Positions 1-20,941 of a DNA stretch of 64,000 nt are shown here, in pieces; the first letter of the stretch is position 1; every line of letters starts with the position of its first letter. The position numbers were made by a program, and so were the translations under genes. Source of the stretch: Urechis unicinctus (lineage: Eukaryota; Annelida; Polychaeta; Xenopneusta; Urechidae); assembly GCA_034190875.2 (NCBI GenBank), contig CM067346.1, positions 38,859,191-38,923,190 on the forward strand. Reading direction: 5' to 3'. The notes beneath the pieces are model-generated. The model saw only the letters and a program-made list of their open reading frames with translations. It made no database searches and was not told where the DNA came from.

Positions 1-1390
1 AGACACAAGTGATTTGGTCATCTCTATCTTCCTACAGCTCTCCTCCTACAAATATCACCACATAAAATCATTTAACGGCCAATATACTACATTACCCTCA
101 CTACACTAATCAATCAGTATATATGATGTATAACAAAATATACTTAAAAAATTCACACAGGCAATAACATCCATTATAAACACAAAAATCCTACAACATT
201 GTAAAAAATATGATTCAAAGGAAATAATTCAGGAGTCGTTCCAGGCCAAGTGTGTTTGCTCTACTTATTTCAGAAAAGAAAACACTAACAAAAAACGTAA
301 ATTCTCGAAATGTGGACTTCCAGCATGTTTCTAGCATCTGTACATTTTGAAGCAAATAAGGCCGGTGTACCAACGAAAATAACACTGACAGAAACCAAAA
401 CACACCAGCATTATGTGAGAAACGTTGAACACCACCAGAGGGGGACACCTGGGGCATTCAGAAAGTCAGAGTGAAATGCATACATCATTACAATGAATGG
501 TAGTGGACGGTCATCAAATCATATAAGCAGATGCAGAAACCGTAGTATCGTACCATGAAAATAGCTCGCTTATGACATAAAAAGGCCAGATATTGTAGGG
601 CATTGTTTATTTGATATGGCACAGTTTACCTTATCAAGGCAGTATTGTTTTTATTCGTGCATAACTGAATGAAGTATTATGCAATCAGTCAGTCATCATA
701 CCTAATCCAGTAACCATGGCAATACCATCTTAACAGTCTTGTACCCAAAACAGAAGCAAACATAGACAAAACAAACTCCATAAAAAGCAACCAGTCCCCC
801 GAGCTGAAGCAGCCTTACTCTACCCTTACCCCCAAAAGCACCTTAAATTAAAACCAAATGCATGTGCAGAGAGGAATGAAAGCCCTGCTATGTATGTAAC
901 CTAGATGATAACCTACAGCTTCTTGGTTTGACTGCCCGATATACAGCTGACTACCCACAATAGCCGAATTCCCCTGTAATGGGCCGAGTAAGATCAGGAT
1001 GACGTTGTATGAAGTGAATACGTTACAGAAAAATAGCAGGCAATGAGCATAACAACAACACACATCCAGTCGACAGCGCAGAGAAAACATGGAGGGGTTA
1101 CAATGGGAGGTAATCACGAGTGTATGACAATAACATTCTCATAACTCATAGCTGCAAGTATAAACATCATTGTTTACTGATAAAATAGTGCTGCATGCAT
1201 CAACAACACAACATACGATAAATAAAACGTTTTTAACAAATACCAGCAGTTGATTGCAATGGGTAACAGCCGGAGCACTTTACCAAGCTGGTGTAGATTC
1301 AAGATACTTTAAAACACACTGACAGAATAACACTAAGCAGAACGAGGATTCTATGAATTGGTCATTATACATTGAATAACACTGATTCAC
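1..1390. other. Left-edge sequence, probable DDHD1 intron
   Basis: No exon, RNA gene or clear repeat is recognised here. The next exons expected for DDHD1, which encode the DDHD metal-binding domain, were looked for on the minus strand and not found. They most likely lie beyond the left edge. The sequence is AT-rich and non-repetitive by eye. Confidence 0.5.
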
Positions 1391-1394
1391 GCAC

Positions 1395-10388
<8,994 letters not shown>

Positions 10389-11149
10389 AGTGCAGCTGGT
10401 ATGATCTTTATGTCAGTCGTCAGATGTCAGCGGGTCGTGAATGCTGCGGTAGTAAGCCATATGACCATTATAAGTGCGCTCTTCCCTCGCTGTCTCCTGT
10501 TGCATCTACAGTAGAAATGTAAGTTTTACACATTCGATATATCCTATAATAACCCAAGCAGCAAAACACTTCGTCAATACCGTTCCTTATATGTCCATCT
10601 GGCGCAGCTTTGTAAGTGGGGTGAGGAACCAGTGGCTTGTGTACGATGTGTACCCATATGCGGGGCGTACTGGTCAGCTGATCGTTTGCCAATATATATC
10701 CGGATGTTTATAACGTAAGCGTATATATCACCACATCACCCATATGGAAATATTTTTACGTGAATGGTCACTGAACGAGCAAAGCAAATGTAGACTTTGA
10801 TCCACGTACCTACAATCGAATAGTGAGTAATCAATTCTGAGTGACATCTCGGCCCACAAGCCCCATCGCGTGTTGTACTGTTTACAAACATCTGACGACG
10901 CATGGTTGAATCCCGGGAGCAGCTGCGTTCATGCATCGACCAGCCACCCGGCGTTTACATGGCGACCTTGACATCGCCCTATTTAACGGCACACATCTTC
11001 ATCCTTATTTGATGTGCGATTGGTTGCAGAGAGAATGCAGGGGTACGTTTGTACACCGGCATAACAAAAATACCCGCTTGAAGAGAGATGGATGCCAGTT
11101 ATTGGATGCCCTTCTCGCCTTCCGCCGTGTCGACCACCTGGTCTCGCTG

Positions 11150-11290
11150 TTAGGCAGAGAAACTCCGCCTCTGACAGCGTCCGCGCTATTTACTACTTTT
11201 GATCTCTCACATCCGCGCTGTAGAGGTGGCATCAGATAATCAAAACACCAGGGGCGAGTGCCTTGCCTAGTCTCGCTGTATGCAAATCTT
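11150..11290 (+). repeat. Dispersed repeat R1, copy 1
   Basis: Contains AACTCCGCCTCTGACAGCG, a TTGATCTCTCACATCCGCGC block and a GCGAGTGCCTTGCC block. The same ordered blocks recur at 42364-42480. A diverged copy lies in inverted orientation at 12027-12130, and a fragment lies at 60808-60850. Here the repeat sits left of the (ACAT)n/(TA)n tract. The family is not identified. Confidence 0.7.
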
Positions 11291-11363
11291 TGCTTCGCGC
11301 AGCCAAGGAAAATGACCGTCTGTCCAATGGCCTGACCGTCTGCCTGTTTGTCTGCATGTATAT

Positions 11364-12026
<663 letters not shown>

Positions 12027-12031
<5 letters not shown>

Positions 12032-12130
12032 GCAAGTTACCCCGCCCCCCGATGGTTGACAATCTTGTGATGTGGGCACGAGAGATCGAAGGTAGTAAAC
12101 CGCACGAATGCTGTCAAAGGCGATGTTTGT
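12027..12130 (-). repeat. Dispersed repeat R1, inverted diverged copy
   Basis: Read on the minus strand it gives the same block order as R1: GCCTTTGACAGC, then CTTCGATCTCTCGTGCC, then CTTGCCAAC abutting (TA)n. Together with the plus-strand copy at 11150 it frames the TA tract like a pair of long inverted repeats. Confidence 0.6.
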
Positions 12131-12604
12131 TTGCTATCAAAAAGGAATGTCACTGTTAGTAACAGTATTATGTCATAACTTAATGGAAATTTGCTTTGCC
12201 TAGCCCTCTCCATCTCCCGTAGCAGTACCTCCACCCAGGGGAGTGCCCCCACCTCATACGGATCTTTTTATTACGCTTGTGTTAGAGGTATTATGACGAA
12301 ACCAATTATTAGTGCTTGACCTCAGTCGGTGATTACGTTGCGTACGCCTCGGAAGCTATTGTAATTTCGAGTGTAAGTTGTGGCACTGTTCGCAATATAC
12401 TAGTGTTGAGTCTTTAAGTGCCGTGGGGCTGATAAAATTTGGGCTAATAGTTACTGTCCTAAAATGTTGAAGAAGACATAAAGTGCCCTATCATCGCCCA
12501 CTGGTCGAAGCGGAGTACGGGAGTGATGCATGCACCTCCCTCGACAAGGTGATAAATAGAACCTGACGTTGGTCTTTTGGGCTAGTGATTATCACTATAC
12601 TCTA

Positions 12605-12712
12605 TCAGGGCGTCTGATTTGAATAATGCATTTTTGGTCTATGGAATCAGTTAATATAAACTCTGGTCAGTTTATATTGGCAAAAATGCACTATTTAAAT
12701 CAGACGCCCTGA
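12605..12712. mobile_element. 108-bp hairpin MITE-like element
   Basis: A 16-bp perfect inverted repeat, TCAGGGCGTCTGATTT, begins at 12605 and its complement ends at 12712. Complementarity continues inward (the next 16 bases match at 14 positions, then an AATATAAAC/GTTTATATT pair), so nearly the whole element can form one hairpin. No clear target-site duplication is visible. It is a non-autonomous inverted-repeat element of unknown superfamily. Confidence 0.75.
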
Positions 12713-13873
12713 ATGTGCAAAACCTACCGAGTTGTGATAAACGTAAGTCATTATGTAGGGCTACCACTTAACCCAACGACCAACATAGATTATATTGACC
12801 TGGATGTGAATGCTAGACAGAGCTACTACCGCACGATTAGCATGGGTTCTTGACCAGGTACTCTGCCACAGACCTCGTAATTCTAGCCGATGACTGATGA
12901 GCTTCCACTTCACCAACTGATGCGGTTTTACATTTGCTCTTACCGCCTTAAAGGTCGCCTATGGATCATGTGATACTATTCCTCAGAATCGCATGCATAA
13001 ATATAATGATGAACCATGTCAATTTCGTTATGGTCTTTGTCTAAATCTTATGAATTATATGATTAGCGTGTTTGGCTGCTGTCACAAAATGTAGACACAT
13101 TTCCAGAAACTGGTAATAACTCTGCAATCAAAGGCCCTACAGGACTAGATAGTGTTTAAAAGATCAAGTTACAGCATTTATAAGGGGTACCAGGGTACAC
13201 CATTTTTAGTGTGTTACCATAACAGACAAGCCAGCAAAAGAAATCTGAACATTATAATTTTGATGTAATGATATACACATTAGATTTAAATTGAATTTGG
13301 CAAAATTTCTGTTCAGAAGATATGAAATAAGTTTTATATATTCAGTAGAATAAGTGTTTCTAAGCAATCAGAAGACCTATTGTAATTTCTTTCAAACCAA
13401 AACATAATCTTGTGAATTTAGCTTGTGTAATGTTATATATGTGCTTACCAATACATTTCAGTATATACTTCTCTTGTGTGGTTCAATTACAAGGAAAAAG
13501 TGACTCATTTTGAGGGCTCTATGACACTTTTAAGTGTACCATTGAATAATATGTACAGTGAATCTGTAAATGTCATGATCAAGTCATGTTGTAATGTTTA
13601 ATTGAAAATCTTGTCAAAAGCAGCAATGTTTTTCTACTGGCCTCATGTTATTTTTTCAACCTTCTTGTTCATTTTCATCATTATGAATGTGCCTCTTTTT
13701 GCCTACACTTATCCTAGGAGGTGGCTTCTCAAATAGATCATATTTACTTTTGTAGGCTCCATATAACACATTAGTGTTGGTGTGCTATTAATCCCTATGC
13801 TTACCTAACCTTACCTGATTTGTTTTGTTTGTTTTCAGTTTATTTCGGAAAGTTTAGACCAAGCCACATCATC

Positions 13874-14143
13874 ATGGTATGGCCATTAATCATTGGTGTT
13901 ATAAGGACTTATTCACCGTATGTTGTGTGGCCTGTTGCTGCCGTGATAGGGGTGATAGGTTATAACATTGAAAATATTGTGCGCAAGGACAAAGACAGCC
14001 CTTGGAAAACCAAGAGTATAGCAGAAGAGCGACGTGAAAGACATCTGGAAGAAATACAAAACAAAGACCCTTCCGTGGTTGAAAGCTTAGAATGTAACAA
14101 ATTTGTTCCAAGGACTATCTTTGAAAAGAACAAAGAGCACTAA
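13874..14143 (+). CDS. SMIM12: Small integral membrane protein 12
   Basis: A single coding exon of 89 codons plus stop; human SMIM12 is 92 aa. The protein begins MVWPLIIGVIRTYSPYVVWP, then a hydrophobic stretch to about residue 30 (one membrane segment). A charged tail follows with KSIAEERRERHLEEI and NKFVPRTIFEKN, matching the family layout. The molecular role of the family is unknown. A good splice acceptor (TTTGTTTTCAG) ends at 13838, so a 5' UTR exon probably lies upstream. AATAAA at 14301-14306 is a likely polyadenylation signal. The start is the first ATG in the exon and gives the family-typical N-terminus. Confidence 0.9.
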   Translation: MVWPLIIGVIRTYSPYVVWPVAAVIGVIGYNIENIVRKDKDSPWKTKSIAEERRERHLEEIQNKDPSVVESLECNKFVPRTIFEKNKEH

Positions 14144-14306
14144 ATGAAGTCATGATGCTTACTCCAAATCCTTCTACAAGGGCTGTGTCTGTGAGGACTC
14201 CTTTTATGGATTAATGGTTGCATATTTTTTTATTTGTGAAAGTGACATGCATTATAATGTGCAGGCCAATGTTATTTATAACTGAGTATTGGTTGTTGAA
14301 AATAAA

Positions 14307-14903
14307 GTTAGTATTACATTAGATCTTTTTGTATTATGTGATGTCTTGGTGCAAGAGCTTTTTCAAATGTAGCTATCATCTCTTATTAAACATATCAATA
14401 TTTTTTAGATATTAATAAGTATTGACAATAGGACAAATAATGTCTGAATATCAGTAGAATAGGACTTTAGAAAAAGGATATATTCCAACAATCGATAAAG
14501 CTTGCTTAATGGGTTTGTAAATTGAAATCTGTTGTTCTGAGTCGCTTTATGTGGGATATTCCTTGACCACATGATACTATTTCTTGAATCAGTAGTAACG
14601 TTTCGGTGTCAAACATTTATGTGCGAGCAATGGGTTCAATTTGGCTGTATGAACCAGTTTAAATGTATATTATAGACATGAATACTTATTTATATAACTG
14701 TTATTCTACCTGGAGATGGAGGTCCCCGTAGTGTTGTTTTGAATTTGTGTGGTCACTCAAGGTCAGGCTGATGCAAAGAGTTCATATGGATTAGGGATAT
14801 GCTAATATCAACGTCAGGAGCATGTGCAAGGTGAGCGTATTCAATCCATCGCAAGTATCCACCTCCAGATTTAATTGAGCCGCCAAACTGCAATCGGAGA
14901 AGT
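14307..14903. other. Intergenic spacer upstream of CDC23
   Basis: About 600 bp between the SMIM12 polyadenylation signal and the CDC23 start codon. It should contain the CDC23 promoter and 5' UTR, but no motif can be assigned. No repeat or other gene was seen. Confidence 0.5.
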
Positions 14904-17900
14904 ATGAATAATATCACGAATTTCTCTCTTGAAGACATCAAAAGAGACGTGATTAGGAGTCACAGAGAATGTTCGAATAGGGGCTTACTGCAAAGCGGTA
15001 AATGGTGAGTGAACACGAACCGTTCATTCGGAATTCAAGCTTCTAGGAGAGAAAACATCATAATATCGCCCACGTACTTAGAACGACAAGGCTTGGCCCT
15101 TTTTTGCGCTGAGGTTTAGTATACACTGCTTAACTATACTGAGATGCACTGAGAATCTGAGTGACTATATTTGAGAAGCTGTCATAAATACTGTGTCTTT
15201 AATAAACATGACGATGCCTTATCTATCGTCGCTGCATCCAACCACAGGGATTCGTATCAGTAGGTAGGTTGAAGATAGAAAGATATATATTTATCGATCC
15301 ATGACACCCGATAGATCGTAAAACGAAGGGTTTTATATAATCGATCTTAGGACCCCGCTACTACTAAAAAATACCAGGGAAACAACGATCGGACGCATCC
15401 CCGGTGGAAAACTTCCGAAAATTACACAAAACCCCATGTCATTTCGCCCCAAACAGCTCGATTCGTTGGGAAAACGTCCATATTTATCCTCAACACACAC
15501 TCGCCGTGAGTAGACCCTCTCGACACATATTTGACCACTTTTTCGCAACTTCAGCCAGAACTACAGAGCTCAGTTTACGGAAGTCGCCATTTTGTCCCGC
15601 CGCAAATTTGGTCCTGTGCTCCCATTGGCCCGCGTTTGTGTGATTATTCTGCTAAAATAAAAAATAGAGACAAATTGAGACTTCCATAAAATGAGCCACA
15701 GGGTCGTTGATTCATTAATCTAAAGCATATCTGTATGACTTCACAGGGCAGGTTTACGTCATCCTGTGGTCCCTTTGGTTTGGTACTTGAGTAATGTAAA
15801 ATTGCCTGCCCAATATGTTGACCTAATACTGGTCATCCCCAACCCCAACCCTACCCAGCACACCACAACACCTTAATCGCAATTATGACAGTTTGCGTTA
15901 AGTAAACGTGCGCTGGCACAAGCCTACACGTGATCTCTGCAGTATCTTTTGGCACGTTCTGCGTAATAATCCAAGACTTCGCATCAACAAGATATTTTAC
16001 CTAATGGAAATTTGTGAGCTTCATTCCCAAGCCAGATCATGGCAAAAGTCATACCATGAGGCAGACAATGCAGAATGATGCTCTAATCAACACTGCAAGA
16101 CATATGCCACCCTTTCATTTGTCATTTTACTTTTAAACCTCGAACATATCATGTATCATTTTAGAGAAAGTATAAAATTGACATGGACTGGGATCCTGTT
16201 TTTCACTGATTAAACCCCATGCATAGTAAAAAGCGATATCAGACTGAGCCACATTTATCATGATCGTAGATTAGCGGCCAGTGCGGTTTGTCGCTGTTTG
16301 TCTTAAAATGAGCTGTTGACAATAATTCAATGGACGGGTGGATAGGTCTCTGGCTAAGACCCTGTATCCATCTACATCCATTTATGTCTATTCAGGTTGA
16401 ATTAATTTGTCAATTTTTTTTTCAGGGCAGCAGAAATTAACTATGCCCTAGACCAGGTCACTGTTACAGATACAAATTATACATCACCACCATCTGAGGT
16501 GAGATGATTTTTTAAGTATATTCAACTTCAAAAAACTAACTTTACTATTACCACCAGGTTAATATTTTTCTAATAGACATGGATTGTTTGCAGGGGTTTG
16601 CAGCTGAATTTGACCACTACATGCTTGCTAAAAGCTACTTTGATTTGAAAGAATATGACCGATCAGCCCACTTCGTACAAAACTGCAAGTCTCCTAAAGC
16701 GTTCTTCTTGCATGTGTACTCGAGGTTCCTTGGTGGAGAAAAACGTAGACTGGACGATGCTACAGATGCCAGCAGTACGTCTCTCCACCTACATACAGAA
16801 TATATTTTTTAGCTAGAATGCAGTTTATCAATGATAGTTACCTGTTTTGGTTGTATGGGGAAAGGTATCATTTTGCTAGATTGTACTGTTCCAGTTGATA
16901 ATGGGTTGTTTGGTTTCACAGTGATGTTTTGTGTTAGGTGCCCACAGTGGGATGCATATAGACCATCTGAAGACGCTCAGACAAGAACTACAACTGAAGT
17001 ACAAAGACAACCAATTAGATGGATATGCATTGTACTTGTGAGTAGATTTATCTTCTTACAATGAACTTCACTCTTATCTGCATAACACATCAATACTGGT
17101 GTGGAGTTCATTTGCAGATATGGTGTAGTGCTACGGAAGCTGGAGTTGGTAGACGAAGCCAGGAGGATTCTGGTGGAGGCTGTGACAGCTGAGCCTCTTG
17201 TATGGAGTGCATGGCAGGAACTGGCTCTTCTTGTTACAGACAAGGACATGGTACTGATTTATAGGTTCCCTAGCACTTCGTACAAAAAGTTCATTTACTT
17301 TACTATGCTTCTGTTGTGATATTGTTCTAGCTCATCCATTTTTTAAAAAGCCTCCATCCATTAATTATCAACTCGACATGTCTAGCTTGTGTGACATCCC
17401 ACCACTTCTTATATTGTACTTTCTTGGCTTTTCTTGTTGCGATACTCCTTCGTCGTTGTTCTGTTACTTGCTGCTTGTTGTTGCTGGCGACTATCCAGAG
17501 AAAGTGCAGGAGTAGAGAGCTTAATGTTTTATTTGTGGTTTAACGATGAAGCTTCACTGGGATCTCCGTCAAAATCTTTTTCAGAATCTCGTCTCTTGAC
17601 TAGATAAATCTCTCCTCCTCGAAGTGTACACCTGCTTATGTCACAGTCCCGGGCGCAACCGCTTGTTCAGACCACATCCCCTTTGGTTCGGTCAGTCTGA
17701 CGGCTTGGCCAATCCCTATGACTTTTGACCGAACAGGTCTGTATGGGTTGTGAACCTGTGATAATCATCGACCAATGGGACCGGCGTAGGCCAGGACTGG
17801 TTATCAGGGTCACACCCCTACCATAAGGGCGATGGTTGATCCAGGCAAACATGCCGCATCCACAATTAAGGGGTTGGGGGAGGCTTTTAAAAACGGATGA

Positions 17901-20900
17901 GCTGGAACCATATCATAACACTTCCATTTATAATAAAGCCTCTTAAAATTGACTTCATGTTATTGTATGACACCAGGCAAACATCCAGGGGTTGGGGGAT
18001 TCATGATGTATTAGCGGTGACTTCATGTTATGTAACATCCAGACACTGGATGAACACTGGATGCGACAGTTCTTTGTTGCACATGCTTCACTGGAACTAC
18101 AGCTCAATGAGGAAGCAAGAGAATTGTATTTTGTGTTTCGTGACAATGGCTTCTCCAAAAGTACCTATGTCCTCTCTCAAATAGCCATGTCTTATCACAA
18201 TATGAGAGGTCAGTTCAGCATGCTGTATCAAAACCCTTTCCAGTGAAAGTTCCACTCAGTTGTTTTCTTGATTGCTATTTTTCTGCTCACATTATGTCTC
18301 TGGTACAGAGGTGGATGAAGCTGTTGCAGCATTTGCCAACCTCCAGAAAGTTGACCCATACAGACTGGACAATGTAGACACATACTCCAATTTGCTTTAT
18401 GTTAAGGTATAAGTGATTCTTTTATTGATTCCACTTAGTATCCTGAAATGTTTGGATTTCCTGCTAAGTAGTGTTAACAATCATTGTCAGGGTAGCAAGG
18501 TGAATTGAGGGGCCCAGGAATGATAAGATAAATATAGAATGAATTCAGGCAACAACTTAAAAACGTGTTAAGCCTCAAAATCAATTTCTTATGTGGTGTG
18601 TCTTGGCTGACCTAATTGAATCCTGCCTGAATCTTGTCAATCTGTTGCTACTTATTCTTGCACAATACCTTTGCTTCAAATGTTATATTTTTTTTAAACG
18701 TTATCCAGTGATCTGTAAACATGTTTTCCTGTTGAGAGTAGGAGATGAGGATGGAACTTGCCCATTTAGCTCACAACTGCTGTGATGTTGACAAGTACAG
18801 AGTAGAAACGTGCACTGTCATAGGTAAATTTTTATTGGTCGAACATAGTCTACTGTCTCAGTGACATGTCTCTAACCTTATTATATTACCACAATCATTG
18901 TCTGTTAATGATATTCTGCCAGTGTATCGTCATGTCATTATTTTGTGTGACCTTGACCCCCTCAGGGAACTATTACAGCTTACGAGGACAACACGAGAAG
19001 GCGGTACTCTACTTCCAGCGAGCCCTCAAACTCAACCCCAGTTACCTGTCAGCATGGACTCTCATGGGCCACGAGTATATGGAACTGAAGAACACATGTG
19101 CCGCTATACAGGCCTATCGTACTGCTATAGGTCCGTTTGTGCCATCACTGCATTCATTTTAGCAGATTGACATATGCTGATTTCAAGTGAGACCAAAAAA
19201 AAGTATTTTTTTAGTTTCATTGGACAGCAATTTTATTTGAAAACTTATGTTCATTTCTGTGTTTAGAAGTGAACAAGAGAGATTACCGCGCCTATTATGG
19301 TCTTGGTCAGACGTACGAGATCCTGAAAATGCCACTGTACAGTTTGTATTATTACAGACAAGCTCAAGTGCTTAGGTTAGTTTGGACGGAACTCAAGGTC
19401 CAGTGATGTAATGCAGCAGTTTTATACAGTGCTTTATATATGAAATTTGCATAGCCACTAATGGTCATGAGTTTAGAGTCAGAACCCAACACAAGACCCA
19501 TGTTTTGTCAATCAATGCCACAGACATGCATTGGCAATGTGTTTGCGTGGAATATACTACCCACGATAACGATTGTCCAGTAATACCTTGTGGTTCAGCC
19601 ATGAACTCACATACACCACGTTATTCATTTGATTTGTGTGATGTGGAATTGAAGGCCAAATGACTCACGTATGCTGGTGGCTATTGGAGAAGCATATGAG
19701 AAACTGGACCGACTGCAGGAAGCTAAGAAGTGTTTCTTCCGGGCTCACTCTGTGGGTGATGTGGAGGGCTTGGCCTTGTGTAAACTAGCCAAGTGAGTTT
19801 AACTACTTGTGGATAATGTATTTTGATGTTGTGTCCCCATGTATTGAAAATGGGGCAATGTATTTGCCCGGCTGTATTGTGACTTGATACAAGGTGATTC
19901 GACTGACTATGTTGAGACTGGGTATGTTGTGACTTGGGGCTGGTTGATTTGACTGGCTGTATTGTGACTTGGGGCTGGTTGATTTGACTGTCTGTATTGT
20001 GACTTGGGGCTGGTTGATATGACTGGCTGTGTTGTGACTTGGGGCTGGTTGATTTGACTGGCTGTGTTGTGACTTGGGGCTGGTTGATTTGAGTGGCTGT
20101 GTTGTGACTTGGGGCTGGTTGATTTGACTGGCTATGTTGTGACTTGGGGCTGGTTGATTTGACTGGCTGTGTTGTGACTTGACACCAGGTGATTCAACTA
20201 TGTTGAGACTGGGTATGTTGTGACTTGGGGCAGGTTGATTTGACTGGCTGTGTTGTGACTTGGGGCTGGTTGATTTGACTGGGTATGTTGTGACTTGTTC
20301 AGAGTGTTTGAGAAGTTGAGCGAGGAGGACCAAGCTGCTGGAGCCTATGTGGAATTCATCACGGAAACTGAAATGCAAGGGGTAGGTGATCACACATAGG
20401 CACAATGACCTGGATGGAACTATTGGACTACTTACTTATGAAAAAAATATAATTTACACTAACAATACTTATGATGTAATGTAATATGGCTGATAATGAC
20501 TTCTTTGCTTCAGGCCGTACATAGTAATTCACTAGAAGATGTGTCCAATGCTTACAAGTACTTAGCATACTACTACCTCCGGCACATGCGATTAGATGAA
20601 GCGTATGATGCGGCTCAAAAATGTGCAGAATATCCTGAGGTAAGCTGGGAGAGAAGATGGTTGGGGCATGCATCATTTTATAGGTCTATTCTGAATAATA
20701 ACCAACAGTGCATTCCTGATAAACTGTCATTTATTATTGTTCTTAGACACGTGAAGAAGGCAAAGGACTTCTCAGACAGATTTCCGAACAACGGAGTAAG
20801 ACAGGTAGTGGAACCAACACTCCTAACCTTGACCTTGCAGGATCTGTGACCACAGACAGGGGTGTCCCAGCTGCCGTATTGGCTGCCAATGCCACACCAC

Positions 20901-20941
20901 TCAGTCAGCTTTCACCGATTCATCTCACATACACACCGTAA
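14904..20941 (+). CDS. CDC23: CDC23/APC8, anaphase-promoting complex TPR subunit (14 exons)
   Basis: A scaffold subunit of the anaphase-promoting complex/cyclosome, the nuclear ubiquitin ligase that drives metaphase exit; it is built of tetratricopeptide repeats. Exons: 14904-15004, 16426-16498, 16594-16774, 16938-17037, 17118-17250, 18043-18208, 18309-18406, 18742-18823, 18966-19130, 19267-19375, 19655-19792, 20303-20381, 20514-20639 and 20747-20941. Every junction keeps phase; the total is 582 codons, so 581 aa (human 597). Diagnostic stretches are GLLQSGKW (exon 1), [58 protein letters not shown] and [20 protein letters not shown]. The short first exon was found by its match to the family N-terminus and its donor AAATG/GTGAGT. 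The acceptor of exon 6 (18043) is the least certain. AATAAA at 21108-21113 is the likely polyadenylation signal. Confidence 0.96.
17620..18003. repeat. GC-richer insert in CDC23 intron 5
   Basis: Intron 5 (17251-18042) contains a GC-richer stretch unlike its flanks. A near-duplicate phrase, CCAGGCAAACAT followed by GGGGTTGGGGGA, occurs at about 17840 and again at about 17972. It looks like a fragment of an inserted repeat, but no ends or family could be assigned. Confidence 0.35.
19870..20295. repeat. 35-bp minisatellite ending at the CDC23 exon 12 acceptor
   Basis: About twelve tandem copies of a 35-bp unit (core TGTTGTGACTTGGGGCTGG) fill most of intron 11. The last, diverged copy reads GTATGTTGTGACTTGTTCAG and supplies the splice acceptor of exon 12 at 20302. 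The array gives a 200-codon reading frame on the minus strand that is not a gene. Confidence 0.9.

Noticed and set aside
19803..20405. 200-codon minus-strand frame rich in [14 protein letters not shown] repeats
   Set aside because: It is the antisense translation of the CDC23 intron 11 minisatellite; no start context and no splice partners.
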